A stretch of DNA of 64,000 nt from Niallia taxi (GCF_004005475.1 NZ_RZTZ01000012.1:83087-147086); one strand, 5' to 3'. Shown: positions 52,243 through 62,584, numbered from the stretch's first letter. The notes: generated by a model not told the origin, from the letters alone. Made by a program: numbers and translations.

Positions 52243-53397
52243 ATGCTAGAGAATGAGTATTATCGTGATACTTGGGCAGAAATAAATTTAGACGATATAG
52301 AAGAGAATGTAAAAAATATGAGAAGCAGGATGGCGGAAGCCAGCAAGCTATTTGCAGTCGTGAAGGCAAATGGTTACGGCCATGGGGCAATAGAGGTAGC
52401 TCGCACTGCTCTTCTTGCAGGTGCAGATTATTTGGCCGTAGCATTTTTGGATGAGGCACTTGCTTTAAGAAATGCAGGTATCCATGCACCGATATTGGTG
52501 CTTGGAGCAAGCAGGCCGGCTGATATTCTCGTAGCTGCTAAACAAGACATTATTTTAACCGTTTTTGACGTAGAATGGTTAACAAGAGCGACAGAGCATC
52601 TGCAAGGAAACAAGATAAAAATCCATGTTAAAATCGACTCAGGCATGGGGAGATTAGGGATTAGAAAAGAACAGGAAGTCAAAGAAATAGAGGAATTCCT
52701 CATGTGTCATCAAGAATTCGTCTTGGAAGGAATTTATACTCATTTTGCAACAGCAGATGAGAAAAATTCCAGCTATTTGAATGAACAGGCAAAGAAATTT
52801 GCGGACATATTAGCTTCCTTTAAAACCAAGCCTCCTATTATACATTGCAGCAACAGTGCGGCAGGACTGCTTTACCCAGAGCTTGCTTTCAATGGAGTAC
52901 GGCTGGGAATTGCCATGTATGGTTTGACTCCTTCCATGGAAATTAAAGAAATGCTGCCATTTTCATTAAAAGAAGCATTTTCACTTCATACAAAAATTGT
53001 GCAAGTAAAGAAGCTTCATAAAGGAGATAAAGTAAGCTATGGTGCCACATATGAAGCAAAGGAAGACGAGTGGATAGCAACATTGCCAATCGGTTATGCA
53101 GATGGCTGGCTTAGAAAGCTGCAAGGCCAAGAGGTTCTTGTAAATGGAGTGAGGGTTCCAATTGTAGGAAGAGTTTGTATGGACCAGTGTATGATAAGGC
53201 TGCCTCATGAAATAGCGGTTGGAACGAAGGTTACATTAATAGGAACGCAGCAGGAACAGTGCATTTCCGTTAATGAGATTGCCAAAAAGCTTGATACGAT
53301 TAATTATGAAGTAACCTGTACCATTGCGCATAGGGTTCCGAGAGTCTATCTCAAGGATGGAGCAGTGGAAAGCGTTGTGAATAACCTTCTAAATTAA
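52243..53397 (+). CDS. alr: Alanine racemase
   Basis: A 384-residue PLP enzyme interconverting L- and D-alanine, feeding Ddl. PLP lysine is in [11 protein letters not shown], the HSNSAAG-like CSNSAAGL binds phosphate, and the catalytic Tyr is in [19 protein letters not shown] is in the C-terminal barrel domain. ATG at 52243; an overlapping TTG at 52240 is nearer the AGGAAGG site but less likely. Confidence 0.96.
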   Translation: MLENEYYRDTWAEINLDDIEENVKNMRSRMAEASKLFAVVKANGYGHGAIEVARTALLAGADYLAVAFLDEALALRNAGIHAPILVLGASRPADILVAAKQDIILTVFDVEWLTRATEHLQGNKIKIHVKIDSGMGRLGIRKEQEVKEIEEFLMCHQEFVLEGIYTHFATADEKNSSYLNEQAKKFADILASFKTKPPIIHCSNSAAGLLYPELAFNGVRLGIAMYGLTPSMEIKEMLPFSLKEAFSLHTKIVQVKKLHKGDKVSYGATYEAKEDEWIATLPIGYADGWLRKLQGQEVLVNGVRVPIVGRVCMDQCMIRLPHEIAVGTKVTLIGTQQEQCISVNEIAKKLDTINYEVTCTIAHRVPRVYLKDGAVESVVNNLLN

Positions 53398-53635
53398 AGT
53401 AATGTAGTGACTTGAGGCAGAATAGGATAATAAAGGCTGCCGGGTTTCCTTATGTGCTGGTGACAAAAAAAATATAAATGTCTAAACTTTATTCGCAAGA
53501 GATGCATAAAACCTATATTTTTTGGCGGATAATACATTAGAATTGCTGAATGGACTTTGCAGATTGGGTTATTAATGGTATGATTAAAAAAACAGAGCTA
53601 AAAATGGTGTGTAGTGATGGTGGAGGTGTATGTTT

Positions 53636-53917
53636 GTGTCTGAATCCAGCGCAACGACAGAGATCATGATAAAATTACCAAAGCATTTATTATCTGAATT
53701 GGACGGCTTCGTAAAGCAAGAAAATGTGAATCGTAGTGAATTTATTTATCAAGCAACGAAAATGTACCTTAGAGAACGGAAAAAGAGACATATCCGCGAA
53801 TCAATGAGAAGAGGTTACATGGAGATGGCAAAATTAAATTTATCCATTGCATCTGAAAGCTTTCTAGCAGAATATGAGGCAGAGCATACAGTAGAACGTC
53901 TAGTTAGCGGAGGATAA
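53636..53917 (+). CDS. ndoAI: Antitoxin EndoAI (MazE-type, ribbon-helix-helix)
   Basis: A 93-residue antitoxin. Residues 6-45 form a ribbon-helix-helix ([20 protein letters not shown]...NRSEF) that binds its own promoter, and the C-terminal helix neutralises EndoA. It matches B. subtilis YdcD including the end [16 protein letters not shown]. The GTG at 53636 is 7 bases after GGAGGTG; the ATG at 53630 is one base from that site. The toxin gene follows by 4 bases. Confidence 0.95.
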   Translation: MSESSATTEIMIKLPKHLLSELDGFVKQENVNRSEFIYQATKMYLRERKKRHIRESMRRGYMEMAKLNLSIASESFLAEYEAEHTVERLVSGG

Positions 53918-53921
53918 TCCT

Positions 53922-54272
53922 TTGATTGTCAAACGTGGTGACGTTTATTTTGCAGACCTATCCCCAGTTGTTGGCTCAGAGCAAGGCGGTGTCCGTCCTG
54001 TACTTGTCATTCAAAACGACATCGGGAATCGGTTCAGTCCCACAGTCATTATTGCAGCAATTACGGCTCAAATACAAAAGGCTAAATTGCCGACTCATGT
54101 GGAAATTGACGCGAAGCGCTATGGTTTTGAGAGAGATTCAGTAATTCTTTTGGAACAAATTCGCACGATAGATAAACAGAGGTTAACGGACAAAATCACC
54201 CATCTTGATGAAGAAATGATGGAAAAAGTAGATGAAGCTCTGCAAATAAGCTTGGGTCTCATTGAATTTTAA
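53922..54272 (+). CDS. ndoA: Endoribonuclease EndoA (MazF-type toxin)
   Basis: A 116-residue mRNA interferase, nearly identical to B. subtilis EndoA as I recall it ([20 protein letters not shown], then [12 protein letters not shown] with catalytic Arg and THVEID with Thr). It cuts single-stranded RNA at UACAU-type sites when free of antitoxin. It starts at TTG after GCGGAGG. Confidence 0.97.
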   Translation: MIVKRGDVYFADLSPVVGSEQGGVRPVLVIQNDIGNRFSPTVIIAAITAQIQKAKLPTHVEIDAKRYGFERDSVILLEQIRTIDKQRLTDKITHLDEEMMEKVDEALQISLGLIEF

Positions 54273-54283
54273 TAGGGATAGTT

Positions 54284-54312
54284 GCGCTCTTTTTTAAGAG
54301 CGTATTTTTTTT
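54284..54312 (+). terminator. Terminator after ndoA
   Basis: CGCTCTT pairs with AAGAGCG around 4 T's, followed by a long T run. Confidence 0.85.
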
Positions 54313-54551
54313 TGTGTTAAAATCGAAGTATTTTAAGAAAATAGGTTTAGAAAAATACATAAAGGGTAAATAGAAAAGTCAAATAGACTTTTTCAAATGA
54401 TGTGTGGAGCGGTAATTAGCGCTTTAAAATAAAGTATGATGAAAATGGTACATCTGCAGTCCTTGGGATTAGTAATGAAAAATTTGCTAATGATTGATAT
54501 GCAAAAACCCCCATTACTATCGTCCAAATATGTTAAAATGGAGGATGAACC

Positions 54552-55370
54552 TTGAAAAAAGAACTAATAGATTATTTGAAATCTAATCATAAAGAAATTC
54601 ATTCTGACTGGCTGAACAAGTTACAGGAGACTGGTGATAAGAAGTTACACGAAATCATCTCCGACAATGATTTTTTTTTGATGGGTCAAGAATTTACTAA
54701 CCTGCTTCTTGGGGATTCCTCAAGTGCTGAGCGATATGTCAATCTTCCTGTTTTTATCGAAAAGGCTGTCAGTTATAATTGGCCGCTTAGTTTTTTAGTG
54801 CGGGGGATACAGGTGCTTGAACAGGTAATTCTGGATCACCTGAAAATAAAAGCGCCGGGTACAGAAGATGTTTACAAGCAGGTGGAAGTCTTGAATGAAT
54901 GGCTTCATCCACTCTGCCAAAGGATTGTCGAAGTATATTCCGATACGTGGGAGAGGACCTTTTCCTTGCAAAAAATAGCATTACAGGAATTGTCTGCACC
55001 ATTAATCCCTGTATTCGACGGAATTACGATAATGCCGCTTGTTGGTACTATTGATACACAGCGAGCAAAACAAATTATGGAGAATTTGCTCCACGGTGTA
55101 GTAAAGCATCGTTCAGTGGTAGTGCTTATAGATATTACAGGCGTTCCTGTCGTGGATACGATGGTTGCCCATCACATCATTCAAGCAGTTCAAGCTGTTC
55201 GTTTAGTTGGGGCAAAAAGCATGCTTGTTGGTATAAGACCAGAGATTGCGCAAACCATTGTTAATCTCGGCATTAAATTAGATCAAATTGAAACAAAAAA
55301 CACATTAAAAAAAGGCATGGAAAAGGCTTTGGAATATACAAACAGAAAGTTGGTTGGGATTGGTGAATAA
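54552..55370 (+). CDS. rsbRA: Stressosome co-antagonist RsbR
   Basis: A 272-residue protein. The N-terminal non-heme globin-like sensor domain (about 1-135) is followed by a C-terminal STAS domain with [19 protein letters not shown], where the RsbT-phosphorylated threonines lie. It builds the stressosome core with RsbS, sequestering RsbT until stress. TTG start after GGAGG. First gene of the sigB operon; no convincing promoter could be fixed directly upstream. Confidence 0.95.
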   Translation: MKKELIDYLKSNHKEIHSDWLNKLQETGDKKLHEIISDNDFFLMGQEFTNLLLGDSSSAERYVNLPVFIEKAVSYNWPLSFLVRGIQVLEQVILDHLKIKAPGTEDVYKQVEVLNEWLHPLCQRIVEVYSDTWERTFSLQKIALQELSAPLIPVFDGITIMPLVGTIDTQRAKQIMENLLHGVVKHRSVVVLIDITGVPVVDTMVAHHIIQAVQAVRLVGAKSMLVGIRPEIAQTIVNLGIKLDQIETKNTLKKGMEKALEYTNRKLVGIGE

Positions 55371-55371
55371 G

Positions 55372-55728
55372 GTGAGAATACCAATATTAAAGCTGCATGA
55401 TTGTTTGCTTGTTTCTATTCAATGGGAATTAGATGACCAAACAGCTCTTCAGTTTCAGGAGGACTTGCTGAACAAAATCCATGAAACAAGTGCAAATGGT
55501 GTTGTAATCGATTTAACTTCGATTGATTTTATCGATTCATTTATTGCAAAGGTACTAGGTGACGTTATCGGCATGTCTAAGCTGATGGGTGCTAAGGTTG
55601 TTCTTACTGGAATTCAACCTGCTGTTGCAATTACATTAGTAGAACTTGGGATTAGTCTAAATGATGTATTGACTGCCCTAGATCTAGAAAAAGGTTTGGA
55701 GAAATTACAACAGGAATTGGGGGATTGA
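55372..55728 (+). CDS. rsbS: Stressosome antagonist RsbS
   Basis: A 118-residue single STAS-domain protein, phosphorylated by RsbT at the Ser in [13 protein letters not shown] (about residue 59). It holds RsbT in the stressosome. The GTG at 55372, placed right after the rsbR stop with GGTGA 5 bases before, matches the B. subtilis start; upstream in-frame codons lie within rsbR. Confidence 0.95.
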   Translation: MRIPILKLHDCLLVSIQWELDDQTALQFQEDLLNKIHETSANGVVIDLTSIDFIDSFIAKVLGDVIGMSKLMGAKVVLTGIQPAVAITLVELGISLNDVLTALDLEKGLEKLQQELGD

Positions 55729-55731
55729 CCT

Positions 55732-56133
55732 ATGGGAGACCAATCCTGCGTAAAGATTGTTAACGAGTGGGACATTGTAGCTGCTCGTCAATTAGGAAGA
55801 AATGTAGCAAAAGAGCTAGGGTTCGGTACCGTAGATCAGGCGAGAATAACTACGGCTATTAGTGAGCTAGCTAGAAACATATATTTGTATGCCGGCCAGG
55901 GTCAAATATGTATAAGTAAGCTTTCTGAAAGTGGTAAGCTTGGCCTAAAATTAAGTGCAGTGGACAGTGGTCCTGGCATTAAAGATTTGCGACAGGTCAT
56001 GCAGGACGGATTCTCTACATCAGGTGGCTTAGGTGCTGGTTTGCCTGGAGTAAAAAGGCTGATGGATGAGTTCCAAATTGAAACAGAAGTCGGGAAGGGA
56101 ACAGATATTCAAGCGATTAAGTGGCTCAGATAA
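55732..56133 (+). CDS. rsbT: Serine/threonine switch kinase RsbT
   Basis: A 133-residue GHKL kinase: N-box SELARNIYLYAGQG, G1 DSGPGI and G2 GGLGAGLPGVKRLMDEF. It phosphorylates RsbS and RsbR, then leaves to activate the phosphatase RsbU. Confidence 0.96.
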   Translation: MGDQSCVKIVNEWDIVAARQLGRNVAKELGFGTVDQARITTAISELARNIYLYAGQGQICISKLSESGKLGLKLSAVDSGPGIKDLRQVMQDGFSTSGGLGAGLPGVKRLMDEFQIETEVGKGTDIQAIKWLR

Positions 56134-56144
56134 GGGGGGAGACC

Positions 56145-57155
56145 ATGGACTTCCGTGAAATGATGGATTCTAAATATCGAGATCTTCTTGTCAGTTACAT
56201 TAAAGACGAATCTGAGCAAGCCCTTTATCAAGGGCAGAAGTTCAGCAGGAAATCAATTGAACATAAAATTTCACCAGAAGATATCATTAGCTTACATAAG
56301 TACTTAATGATTGATCTTTATCCGGATTTACCGGAGCATGTAGTCAAATCCTTTGATATATTGCTGGAGGTCATGATGGGCTATGGTCTTGCCTATAGAG
56401 AGCACCAAAGCCTCCGTCATGTCCAGCAGGAGTTAAGAAGTGAGATGGAGATTGCCTCTAATGTTCAGCAGACATTGCTGAGTACGGAGATACCGAATGT
56501 GGAAAGCATTGATATAGGTGCAATAAGTGTTCCTGCTAAAATGATGAATGGTGATTATCATCACTTTGTACAGGATGAGGATAAGTATATTAATATTGCG
56601 ATTGCCGATGTTATCGGCAAAGGTATCCCTGCGGCACTTTGCATGTCTATGATTAAATACGCAATGGACAGTCTGCCGGAAAATCGCAATATTCCTGCCA
56701 AGGTGTTGGGAAATCTGAATCGTGTAGTCGAGCAAAATGTTGATCCAAGCATGTTCATTACAATGTTTTATGGTGTTTATGAAATGCAAACGCATATTTT
56801 TCATTATGCTTCTGCAGGTCATGAGCCAGGACTTTTTTTTGAAGCTAAAACCGAGGAATTCAGTGATTTAGAGGCAAAAGGACTTCTTTTAGGTGTTGAT
56901 AAAAAAGCCGAATATAAACAGTTCAAAAAAGAAATGGACATAGGTGATATGATTATCCTTATGTCAGATGGTGTAACTGAGTGCAGGACAGAAGAAGGTT
57001 TTATAGAAAAGGAAACTTTAATCGGTTACATAAAAAAACATATTCACTTGAAGGCGCAGGAAATTGTTGACAATGTCTATAAAGAACTAGTGAAAATACA
57101 GGATTTTCAGCTAAGAGATGATTTTACTTTAATTATTTTTAAAAGAGAAGTTTAA
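56145..57155 (+). CDS. rsbU: PP2C-type phosphatase RsbU
   Basis: A 336-residue protein. The N-terminal four-helix domain (about 1-85) binds RsbT, and the SpoIIE-like PP2C domain has SVPAKMMNGDYHHF, IADVIGKGIPAAL and MSDGVTE (metal-binding Asp/Gly). It removes phosphate from RsbV. ATG at 56145 follows AAGGGGGGAG. Confidence 0.95.
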   Translation: MDFREMMDSKYRDLLVSYIKDESEQALYQGQKFSRKSIEHKISPEDIISLHKYLMIDLYPDLPEHVVKSFDILLEVMMGYGLAYREHQSLRHVQQELRSEMEIASNVQQTLLSTEIPNVESIDIGAISVPAKMMNGDYHHFVQDEDKYINIAIADVIGKGIPAALCMSMIKYAMDSLPENRNIPAKVLGNLNRVVEQNVDPSMFITMFYGVYEMQTHIFHYASAGHEPGLFFEAKTEEFSDLEAKGLLLGVDKKAEYKQFKKEMDIGDMIILMSDGVTECRTEEGFIEKETLIGYIKKHIHLKAQEIVDNVYKELVKIQDFQLRDDFTLIIFKREV

Positions 57156-57175
57156 ACCTTCTGCGCATGGGGTAT
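57150..57175 (+). promoter_or_regulatory. SigB-dependent promoter of rsbV-rsbW-sigB-rsbX
   Basis: GTTTAA (57150-57155), 14-base spacer and GGGTAT (57170-57175) match the SigB consensus exactly, 38 bases before rsbV. This gives the autocatalytic loop known from B. subtilis. Confidence 0.92.
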
Positions 57176-57212
57176 TTATCTAAGACATTAGAATGTTAAA
57201 GGTGGGTCGTTA

Positions 57213-57545
57213 ATGAATATTGTAATAGATGTAAACGAAAAAGAGTTAGATGTGGAGATTAAAGTTGCTGGTGAAATTGACGCATATACAGCACCTAAAT
57301 TAAAAGAAAGAATTTATTCCTTCTCTGAAAAAGACGGTGTAAGGATGACTATAGATTTATCAGATGTGAATTATATGGACAGCACAGGCCTTGGTGTGTT
57401 TGTGGGACTCTTTAAAAATGTCCGTTCACACGACGGGGAGTTTAAGCTAATCGGTTTATCTGAACGATTAATCAGGCTGTTTGAAATCACAGGTTTGGCA
57501 GATATTATCAACATAAACAGTAAGATTGAAGGTGGGATTAAATGA
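57213..57545 (+). CDS. rsbV: Anti-anti-sigma factor RsbV
   Basis: A 110-residue STAS protein with the phosphorylated serine in VNYMDSTGLGVFVG (about Ser57). Dephosphorylated RsbV binds RsbW and frees SigB. The stop overlaps the rsbW start (ATGA). Confidence 0.96.
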   Translation: MNIVIDVNEKELDVEIKVAGEIDAYTAPKLKERIYSFSEKDGVRMTIDLSDVNYMDSTGLGVFVGLFKNVRSHDGEFKLIGLSERLIRLFEITGLADIININSKIEGGIK

Positions 57546-58015
57546 GTCAGCATTTTGAATATATCGAAATGAAGATCCCTTCTAAACCAGAGTATGTAGG
57601 TATCATCCGGTTAACCCTTTCCGGAATCGCAAGCAGAATGGGATTCAGCTATGATGAAATTGAGGATTTAAAAATCGCTACAAGTGAAGCTTGTACGAAT
57701 GCAGTACAGCATGCCTATAAAAACAAAGAGGCAGGAGAAGTGCTGATTGGCTTCCGTTTGTATAATGACCGTTTGGAGGTTATTGTTGCGGATAATGGAA
57801 AAAGCTTTGACTTTGACAGCACAACGAAAGAAATTGGTCCATACGATCAAGATGAGTCGATTGAGTTCCTTCGAGAAGGAGGCCTTGGACTCTATCTGAT
57901 TGAAACACTAATGGACGAAGTGAAAATTCATCATAATGACGGTGTTACAGTCTTGATGACGAAATACCTTGAAGGAGAGCAGGTGGAGAGTGATGCCGAA
58001 ACAATCTCAACCTAA
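57542..58015 (+). CDS. rsbW: Anti-sigma factor and kinase RsbW
   Basis: A 157-residue GHKL kinase: N-box ATSEACTNAVQHAY, G1 VADNGKSFD and G2 GGLGLYLIETLMDEV. It binds SigB and phosphorylates RsbV. It overlaps sigB by 23 bases. Confidence 0.96.
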   Translation: MSQHFEYIEMKIPSKPEYVGIIRLTLSGIASRMGFSYDEIEDLKIATSEACTNAVQHAYKNKEAGEVLIGFRLYNDRLEVIVADNGKSFDFDSTTKEIGPYDQDESIEFLREGGLGLYLIETLMDEVKIHHNDGVTVLMTKYLEGEQVESDAETIST

Positions 58016-58790
58016 GCGCCAATTAACTAAAGAAGAAGTTAATGAACTTATTAAGAAATACCAGAATGATCAGGATGAGGAAGCTCAGAATATTTTGGTG
58101 ATGAACTATCGAGACTTAGTAGAGGTGCTTGCAAGAAAGTACTCGAAGGGCAAGATGTTCCATGAAGATATCAGCCAGGTTGGTATAATCGGACTGCTTG
58201 GAGCTATCCGAAGATATGACGAAAGTTTTGGAAAAAGCTTTGAAGCATTTGCAGTGCCGACAATCATTGGTGAAATAAAGAGATTCCTGCGAGATAAGAC
58301 ATGGAGTGTTCATGTTCCTAGAAGAATAAAAGAGATTGGTCCGAAAATAAAGAAAACTGTAGAACATTTAACAACTGAATTGCAAAGATCACCAAAGGTA
58401 AACGAAATTGCCGATTATCTTGAAGTATCTGAAGAAGAAGTGCTAGAAGCAATGGAGATGGGCAAAAGCTATCAAGCTTTATCTGTCGATCATTCTATCG
58501 AAGCGGATTCTGAAGGCGGAACGGTGACATTGCTTGATATTGTTGGGGATGTTGATAAAGGCTTTGAGCGTGTTAATCAAAAGCTCGTGCTCGAAAAAGT
58601 GCTTCATGTATTGAGTGAAAGAGAAAAGAGCATCATTCAATATACATACTTGGATAATATGAGCCAAAAAGAAGCTGGCGACAAGCTCGGGATCTCCCAA
58701 ATGCATGTCTCTAGACTGCAAAGAAGGGCAATTAAGAAGCTCCAAGAAGCAATTCATGCTGAGTCCAGCAATTCGGAGTTTATTCTATGA
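57993..58790 (+). CDS. sigB: General stress sigma factor SigB
   Basis: A 265-residue sigma-70 family group 3 factor: region 2 with QVGIIGLLGAIRRYDESFGKSFEAFA, region 3 and region 4 with MSQKEAGDKLGISQMHVSRLQRRA. It directs the general stress regulon. ATG at 57993 follows GGAGAG; the frame upstream is the rsbW shadow. Confidence 0.96.
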   Translation: MPKQSQPKRQLTKEEVNELIKKYQNDQDEEAQNILVMNYRDLVEVLARKYSKGKMFHEDISQVGIIGLLGAIRRYDESFGKSFEAFAVPTIIGEIKRFLRDKTWSVHVPRRIKEIGPKIKKTVEHLTTELQRSPKVNEIADYLEVSEEEVLEAMEMGKSYQALSVDHSIEADSEGGTVTLLDIVGDVDKGFERVNQKLVLEKVLHVLSEREKSIIQYTYLDNMSQKEAGDKLGISQMHVSRLQRRAIKKLQEAIHAESSNSEFIL

Positions 58791-59383
58791 CAGCTTTAGC
58801 TGACTCCAATATTCAAGTTTTAGCACATCAGACGAATAAGCAAGGAAAAACATTATGTGGTGACAGCTATTTTTTTCTATCGACAGAAGAATACTTTATT
58901 TGTGTGTTGGCAGATGGTTTAGGGAGCGGAGAATATGCTAATGAATCATCCGAAGCTGTAGCAGATGTGATTAGAAATAATCATACTGCAGATGTGGAGG
59001 AATTGATGGAGCTAGCAAACAAGGTCCTCGTAAAGAAAAGAGGTGCTGCTGTGTGTGTGTTTAAGGTGGATTATGCTATAAAAAGCATTAAGTACAGCTG
59101 TGTTGGAAATATTCGCTTCTTTCTGTACACGTCCAGTGGAAAGCTCACATATCCGCTTCCAGTCACAGGCTATCTTTCAGGAAGACCACAAGTTTATAAT
59201 ACTCAAACATTTGCTTATGAAGCTCATTCGAAATTTCTTGTTCACTCAGATGGATATAATATTCAAGGGGTTAAGGATTTGTTGAAGGGCTTTAGTCCGT
59301 TACGGAATATTGCAGAAACAATTGCGGAAAAATATAATAATTCAGATGATGATTCTACCTTTATTGTGGGAAGCTTGCTATAA
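58787..59383 (+). CDS. rsbX: Serine phosphatase RsbX
   Basis: A 198-residue PP2C-type phosphatase with VLADGLGSGEYANESSEAV and a late SDDDSTFIVG. It dephosphorylates RsbS and RsbR, resetting the stressosome. ATGA overlap with sigB; last gene of the operon. A short AAGCTT palindrome with T8 just after the stop may terminate it. Confidence 0.95.
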   Translation: MTALADSNIQVLAHQTNKQGKTLCGDSYFFLSTEEYFICVLADGLGSGEYANESSEAVADVIRNNHTADVEELMELANKVLVKKRGAAVCVFKVDYAIKSIKYSCVGNIRFFLYTSSGKLTYPLPVTGYLSGRPQVYNTQTFAYEAHSKFLVHSDGYNIQGVKDLLKGFSPLRNIAETIAEKYNNSDDDSTFIVGSLL

Positions 59384-59509
59384 TGTAAGCTTTTTTTTGT
59401 CTTTATAGCGATAATTATCCCTTAATATGGATAGTAGTGTTAGATAATTTCAAGTGATATATAGTAATATGAAAGAAGCAACTCTCTTTGATACATATTA
59501 GGAAGGACT

Positions 59510-61702
59510 GTGGTAGCTCGTATGGAAAAGGTTTTAATAAAAGAAGATTATCAATCCATGATTGCGAAGGAGCAATCAGTTACGAAAAAACAAGTCGCTA
59601 ATGTTCTTGCGTTATTGGAGGAAGGAAATACAGTTCCTTTCATTGCTCGTTACCGTAAAGAACAAACAGGAGCTTTGGATGAAGTGCAAATAAAGGATAT
59701 TATGGACCGTTATCACTATATCCAGAACTTAGAGCAGAGAAAAGAGGAAGTAATAAGGCTGATAGAGGAACAAGGCAAATTGACGGAAGAACTGCGAAAA
59801 AGCATCTCAGCCTCTATTAAGCTTCAGGAAGTAGAGGATTTATACCGACCGTATAAGCTTAAGAGAAGAACAAAGGCTACTATTGCGAAGGAGAAGGGAT
59901 TAGAACCATTCGCTAAATGGCTTCTTGAGCATAATAGCAGTTCCCTAATCGAGCAAGAAGCAGCGAAATACATATCGGAAGAGAAAGAGGTACTGTCAGC
60001 GGAAGATGCTATTTTAGGGGCAAGAGATATTATTGCAGAGATGGTATCTGATGACGCGGAAGGCAGAAAATGGATTCGAAACAAAACGTTTCAATCAGGA
60101 CTTATTTCAACAACCGCGAAGGATGCTGATAAGGATGAAAAGAATGTTTATGAGATGTACTATGAATATGAAGAGCCTTTAAATAAAATAGTTCCACACC
60201 GTACATTAGCGCTGAACCGAGGAGAAAAGGAAGATATCTTAAAAGTTTCAATTAAGCCGCCTGTTGATTTGGTAATTAGTTATTTGGAGAAAAAATGGTT
60301 AAAGAAAGAAGAATCAGCTTCCAATAACATAATAAAGGCAGCTATTGAAGACAGCTATAAAAGATTGATTCAGCCCTCGATTGAAAGAGAGCTTAGAGGA
60401 GAGCTGACGGAAAAAGCGGAAGAGCAAGCAATTCATATATTCTCAGAGAATCTTAGAAACTTGCTGCTTCAGCCGCCACTAAAAGGCAAGATGGTGCTAG
60501 GTGTCGATCCAGCATATCGGACAGGTTGTAAATTAGCTGTAGTGGACGAAACTGGAAAGGTACTCGAAATAGGAGTTATCTATCCTCATCCGCCTGTTTC
60601 CAAAACAAGAGAAGCTGCTGCTAAATTCCAAGATCTATTATCAAAATATAAGATAGAGATGGTTGCTGTTGGAAATGGAACTGCTTCGAGAGAAACAGAG
60701 CAATTTGTTGCTGAGCAAATTAAAAAACAAAACGAGGAAATATTTTATTTAATTGTCAATGAGGCAGGCGCAAGTGTTTACTCAGCATCAGAAATAGCAA
60801 GAGAAGAGTTTCCGAATTTTCAAGTCGAGGAAAGAAGTGCTGTATCTATTGCTAGGAGGCTTCAAGACCCGTTGGCTGAGCTTGTGAAGATTGATCCTAA
60901 GTCTGTTGGGGTCGGTCAGTACCAGCATGACGTTTCACAGAAAAAACTGTCTGAGTCTCTTGGTTTTGTTGTTGAAACAAGCGTTAATAAAGTCGGTGTA
61001 AATGTTAATACTGCTTCTTCTTCTCTTTTACAATATGTTGCAGGTCTCTCAAAGGCTGTTGCTAATAATGTTGTCAAAAAGAGAGAAGAGGAAGGAAAGT
61101 TCACAAACAGGAAGCAGCTTAAGAAAATTCCGAGGCTTGGTGCTAAAACCTATGAACAGGCAATTGGTTTCCTGCGCATAATGGATGGAGATGAACCGCT
61201 AGACAGAACAGGAATACATCCAGAGCACTATGATGAAGTTAAGGCATTGCTGAAAAAAATCGGATTTGACTCGAAGCAAATCGGAACAGCTGAAATGAAG
61301 GAAGCGTTAAGCGGTCTTGATATAAAGGTGGTTTCTGAGGAATTGGCTATTGGTATGTTGACTTTAGGTGACATTGTGGATGCGTTAATGCGTCCTAGCC
61401 GTGACCCGAGGGATGAGTTGGCTGCACCTTTGCTAAGAACAGATGTATTAAAGCTGGAGGACTTAAAGGCAGGGATGGAGCTTCAAGGTACTGTGAGAAA
61501 TGTAGTTGATTTTGGAGCCTTTGTTGATATAGGCGTAAAGCAGGATGGCCTTGTCCACATATCGAAGCTGAGTAATAAATTTGTTAAGCACCCATTGGAT
61601 ATAGTGAGTGTAGGGGATGTTGTTACAGTATGGGTTGACGGTATAGATCATAATAAAGGGCGGGTTGCATTAACGATGCTTCCTCCTAGTAGCTCTAAAT
61701 AA
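59510..61702 (+). CDS. tex: Tex-family RNA-binding transcription accessory protein
   Basis: A 730-residue multi-domain protein like B. subtilis YdcI: Tex N-terminal helical domain (PFIARYRKEQTGALDEVQ), YqgF nuclease-like domain (VLGVDPAYRTGCKLAVVDE), helix-hairpin-helix region (TASSSLLQYVAGLSKAVA), and a C-terminal S1 domain (LQGTVRNVVDFGAFVDIGVK). It binds nucleic acid and the transcription/ribosome machinery. The start may be GTG 59510, 6 bases after AGGA, or ATG 59522, farther from the site. Confidence 0.94.
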   Translation: MVARMEKVLIKEDYQSMIAKEQSVTKKQVANVLALLEEGNTVPFIARYRKEQTGALDEVQIKDIMDRYHYIQNLEQRKEEVIRLIEEQGKLTEELRKSISASIKLQEVEDLYRPYKLKRRTKATIAKEKGLEPFAKWLLEHNSSSLIEQEAAKYISEEKEVLSAEDAILGARDIIAEMVSDDAEGRKWIRNKTFQSGLISTTAKDADKDEKNVYEMYYEYEEPLNKIVPHRTLALNRGEKEDILKVSIKPPVDLVISYLEKKWLKKEESASNNIIKAAIEDSYKRLIQPSIERELRGELTEKAEEQAIHIFSENLRNLLLQPPLKGKMVLGVDPAYRTGCKLAVVDETGKVLEIGVIYPHPPVSKTREAAAKFQDLLSKYKIEMVAVGNGTASRETEQFVAEQIKKQNEEIFYLIVNEAGASVYSASEIAREEFPNFQVEERSAVSIARRLQDPLAELVKIDPKSVGVGQYQHDVSQKKLSESLGFVVETSVNKVGVNVNTASSSLLQYVAGLSKAVANNVVKKREEEGKFTNRKQLKKIPRLGAKTYEQAIGFLRIMDGDEPLDRTGIHPEHYDEVKALLKKIGFDSKQIGTAEMKEALSGLDIKVVSEELAIGMLTLGDIVDALMRPSRDPRDELAAPLLRTDVLKLEDLKAGMELQGTVRNVVDFGAFVDIGVKQDGLVHISKLSNKFVKHPLDIVSVGDVVTVWVDGIDHNKGRVALTMLPPSSSK

Positions 61703-61715
61703 GATTAGAGTGAAC

Positions 61716-61757
61716 AAAAGACAAAGGACAATATGTTCCTTTGTCTTTTGTTTTTCT
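61716..61757. terminator. Bidirectional terminator between tex and cmpA
   Basis: AAAAGACAAAGGA pairs exactly with TCCTTTGTCTTTT around 8 bases, A-rich on one side, T-rich on the other. Confidence 0.93.
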
Positions 61758-61761
61758 TTCC

Positions 61762-61875
61762 TTAAGAACAGTTTTTTCTTCTATAGTAATACCAGCATTG
61801 GTTAAGCAGTTTGACTTGGTTGGTGTTTTTTTCGTAAAACGCTTTTTTAATTTGATTTTGGAGCCACGTAGGCAT
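61762..61875 (-). CDS. cmpA: Cortex morphogenetic protein CmpA
   Basis: A 37-residue minus-strand gene, short enough to be missed by automatic callers. The product starts MPTWLQNQIKKAFYEKN and ends NQCWYYYRRKNCS, which agrees with B. subtilis CmpA in length, in the MPxWL start and in the LNQCW..Y motif, and it lies at the same place between tex (ydcI) and ydcK. CmpA is an adaptor that targets SpoIVA for ClpXP in cells with faulty spore coats. AAAGGGGG is 10 bases before the ATG. Its presence implies a spore former. Confidence 0.88.
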   Translation of the reverse strand: MPTWLQNQIKKAFYEKNTNQVKLLNQCWYYYRRKNCS

Positions 61876-62034
61876 AAGCTTATACCCCCTTTTTTATGTG
61901 CTGTTATATGGCTCGAAGTGCACTTGGTTACTGCTGACAGCTAGTTATAAGGGCGGGAATTGTAATTGAGCTAACTTTTTCTTTGTTTGCTTCATCATAT
62001 GCTATAATATTTGTCTTGTTGAGGAGGGAATATC

Positions 62035-62505
62035 ATGACAGATCAGGAGCTGCAATTGTTAGTTGAGGAAGTGTCAAATCAATATTTTCAAATACCGTTT
62101 ATTCATAAAGCATCCTTTAACCCAAGACTCAGGACAACTGGAGGGAGATATTTACTTAACAGCCACAATATTGAGATCAATAGAAAATACCTTGACCAAT
62201 TAGGGTTGGAGGAATTAATCGGTATTATTAAACACGAGCTTTGTCATTATCATCTTCATATAAATAAAAGAGGCTATCAACACAAGGATGCTGATTTCAA
62301 AAACCTGCTAAAGAGTGTTGGGGGGCCGCGATTTTGCTCATCCTTGCCCCGCGAAAATAATTCAAGTAAACCGAAAAAAGTACTTATATATAAATGTAAA
62401 TCATGCAACCAGGTTTATCTTCGCAGAAAAAAGGTCGATACTAAAAAGTATGTTTGTGGGAAATGCAGAGGGAAATTAGTGTTAGAGGAAACAAGGAATA
62501 ATTAG
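62035..62505 (+). CDS. ydcK: SprT-like zinc metalloprotease family protein
   Basis: A 156-residue SprT-like protein, similar to B. subtilis YdcK. The metal motif HELCHYHLH (HExxH) is near residue 68, and a C-terminal zinc ribbon follows: [15 protein letters not shown] then VCGKCRGK. Relatives (Spartan) cleave DNA-protein cross-links; the bacterial role is uncertain. It precedes the tRNA cluster as in B. subtilis. Confidence 0.93.
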   Translation: MTDQELQLLVEEVSNQYFQIPFIHKASFNPRLRTTGGRYLLNSHNIEINRKYLDQLGLEELIGIIKHELCHYHLHINKRGYQHKDADFKNLLKSVGGPRFCSSLPRENNSSKPKKVLIYKCKSCNQVYLRRKKVDTKKYVCGKCRGKLVLEETRNN

Positions 62506-62584
62506 AGAAAAGACAGCTGTTATAAGCATTTATATGCAAGAAAGGCATGTTTCCATTCTTTTTAAAAAAACTTTAGAAATATGC

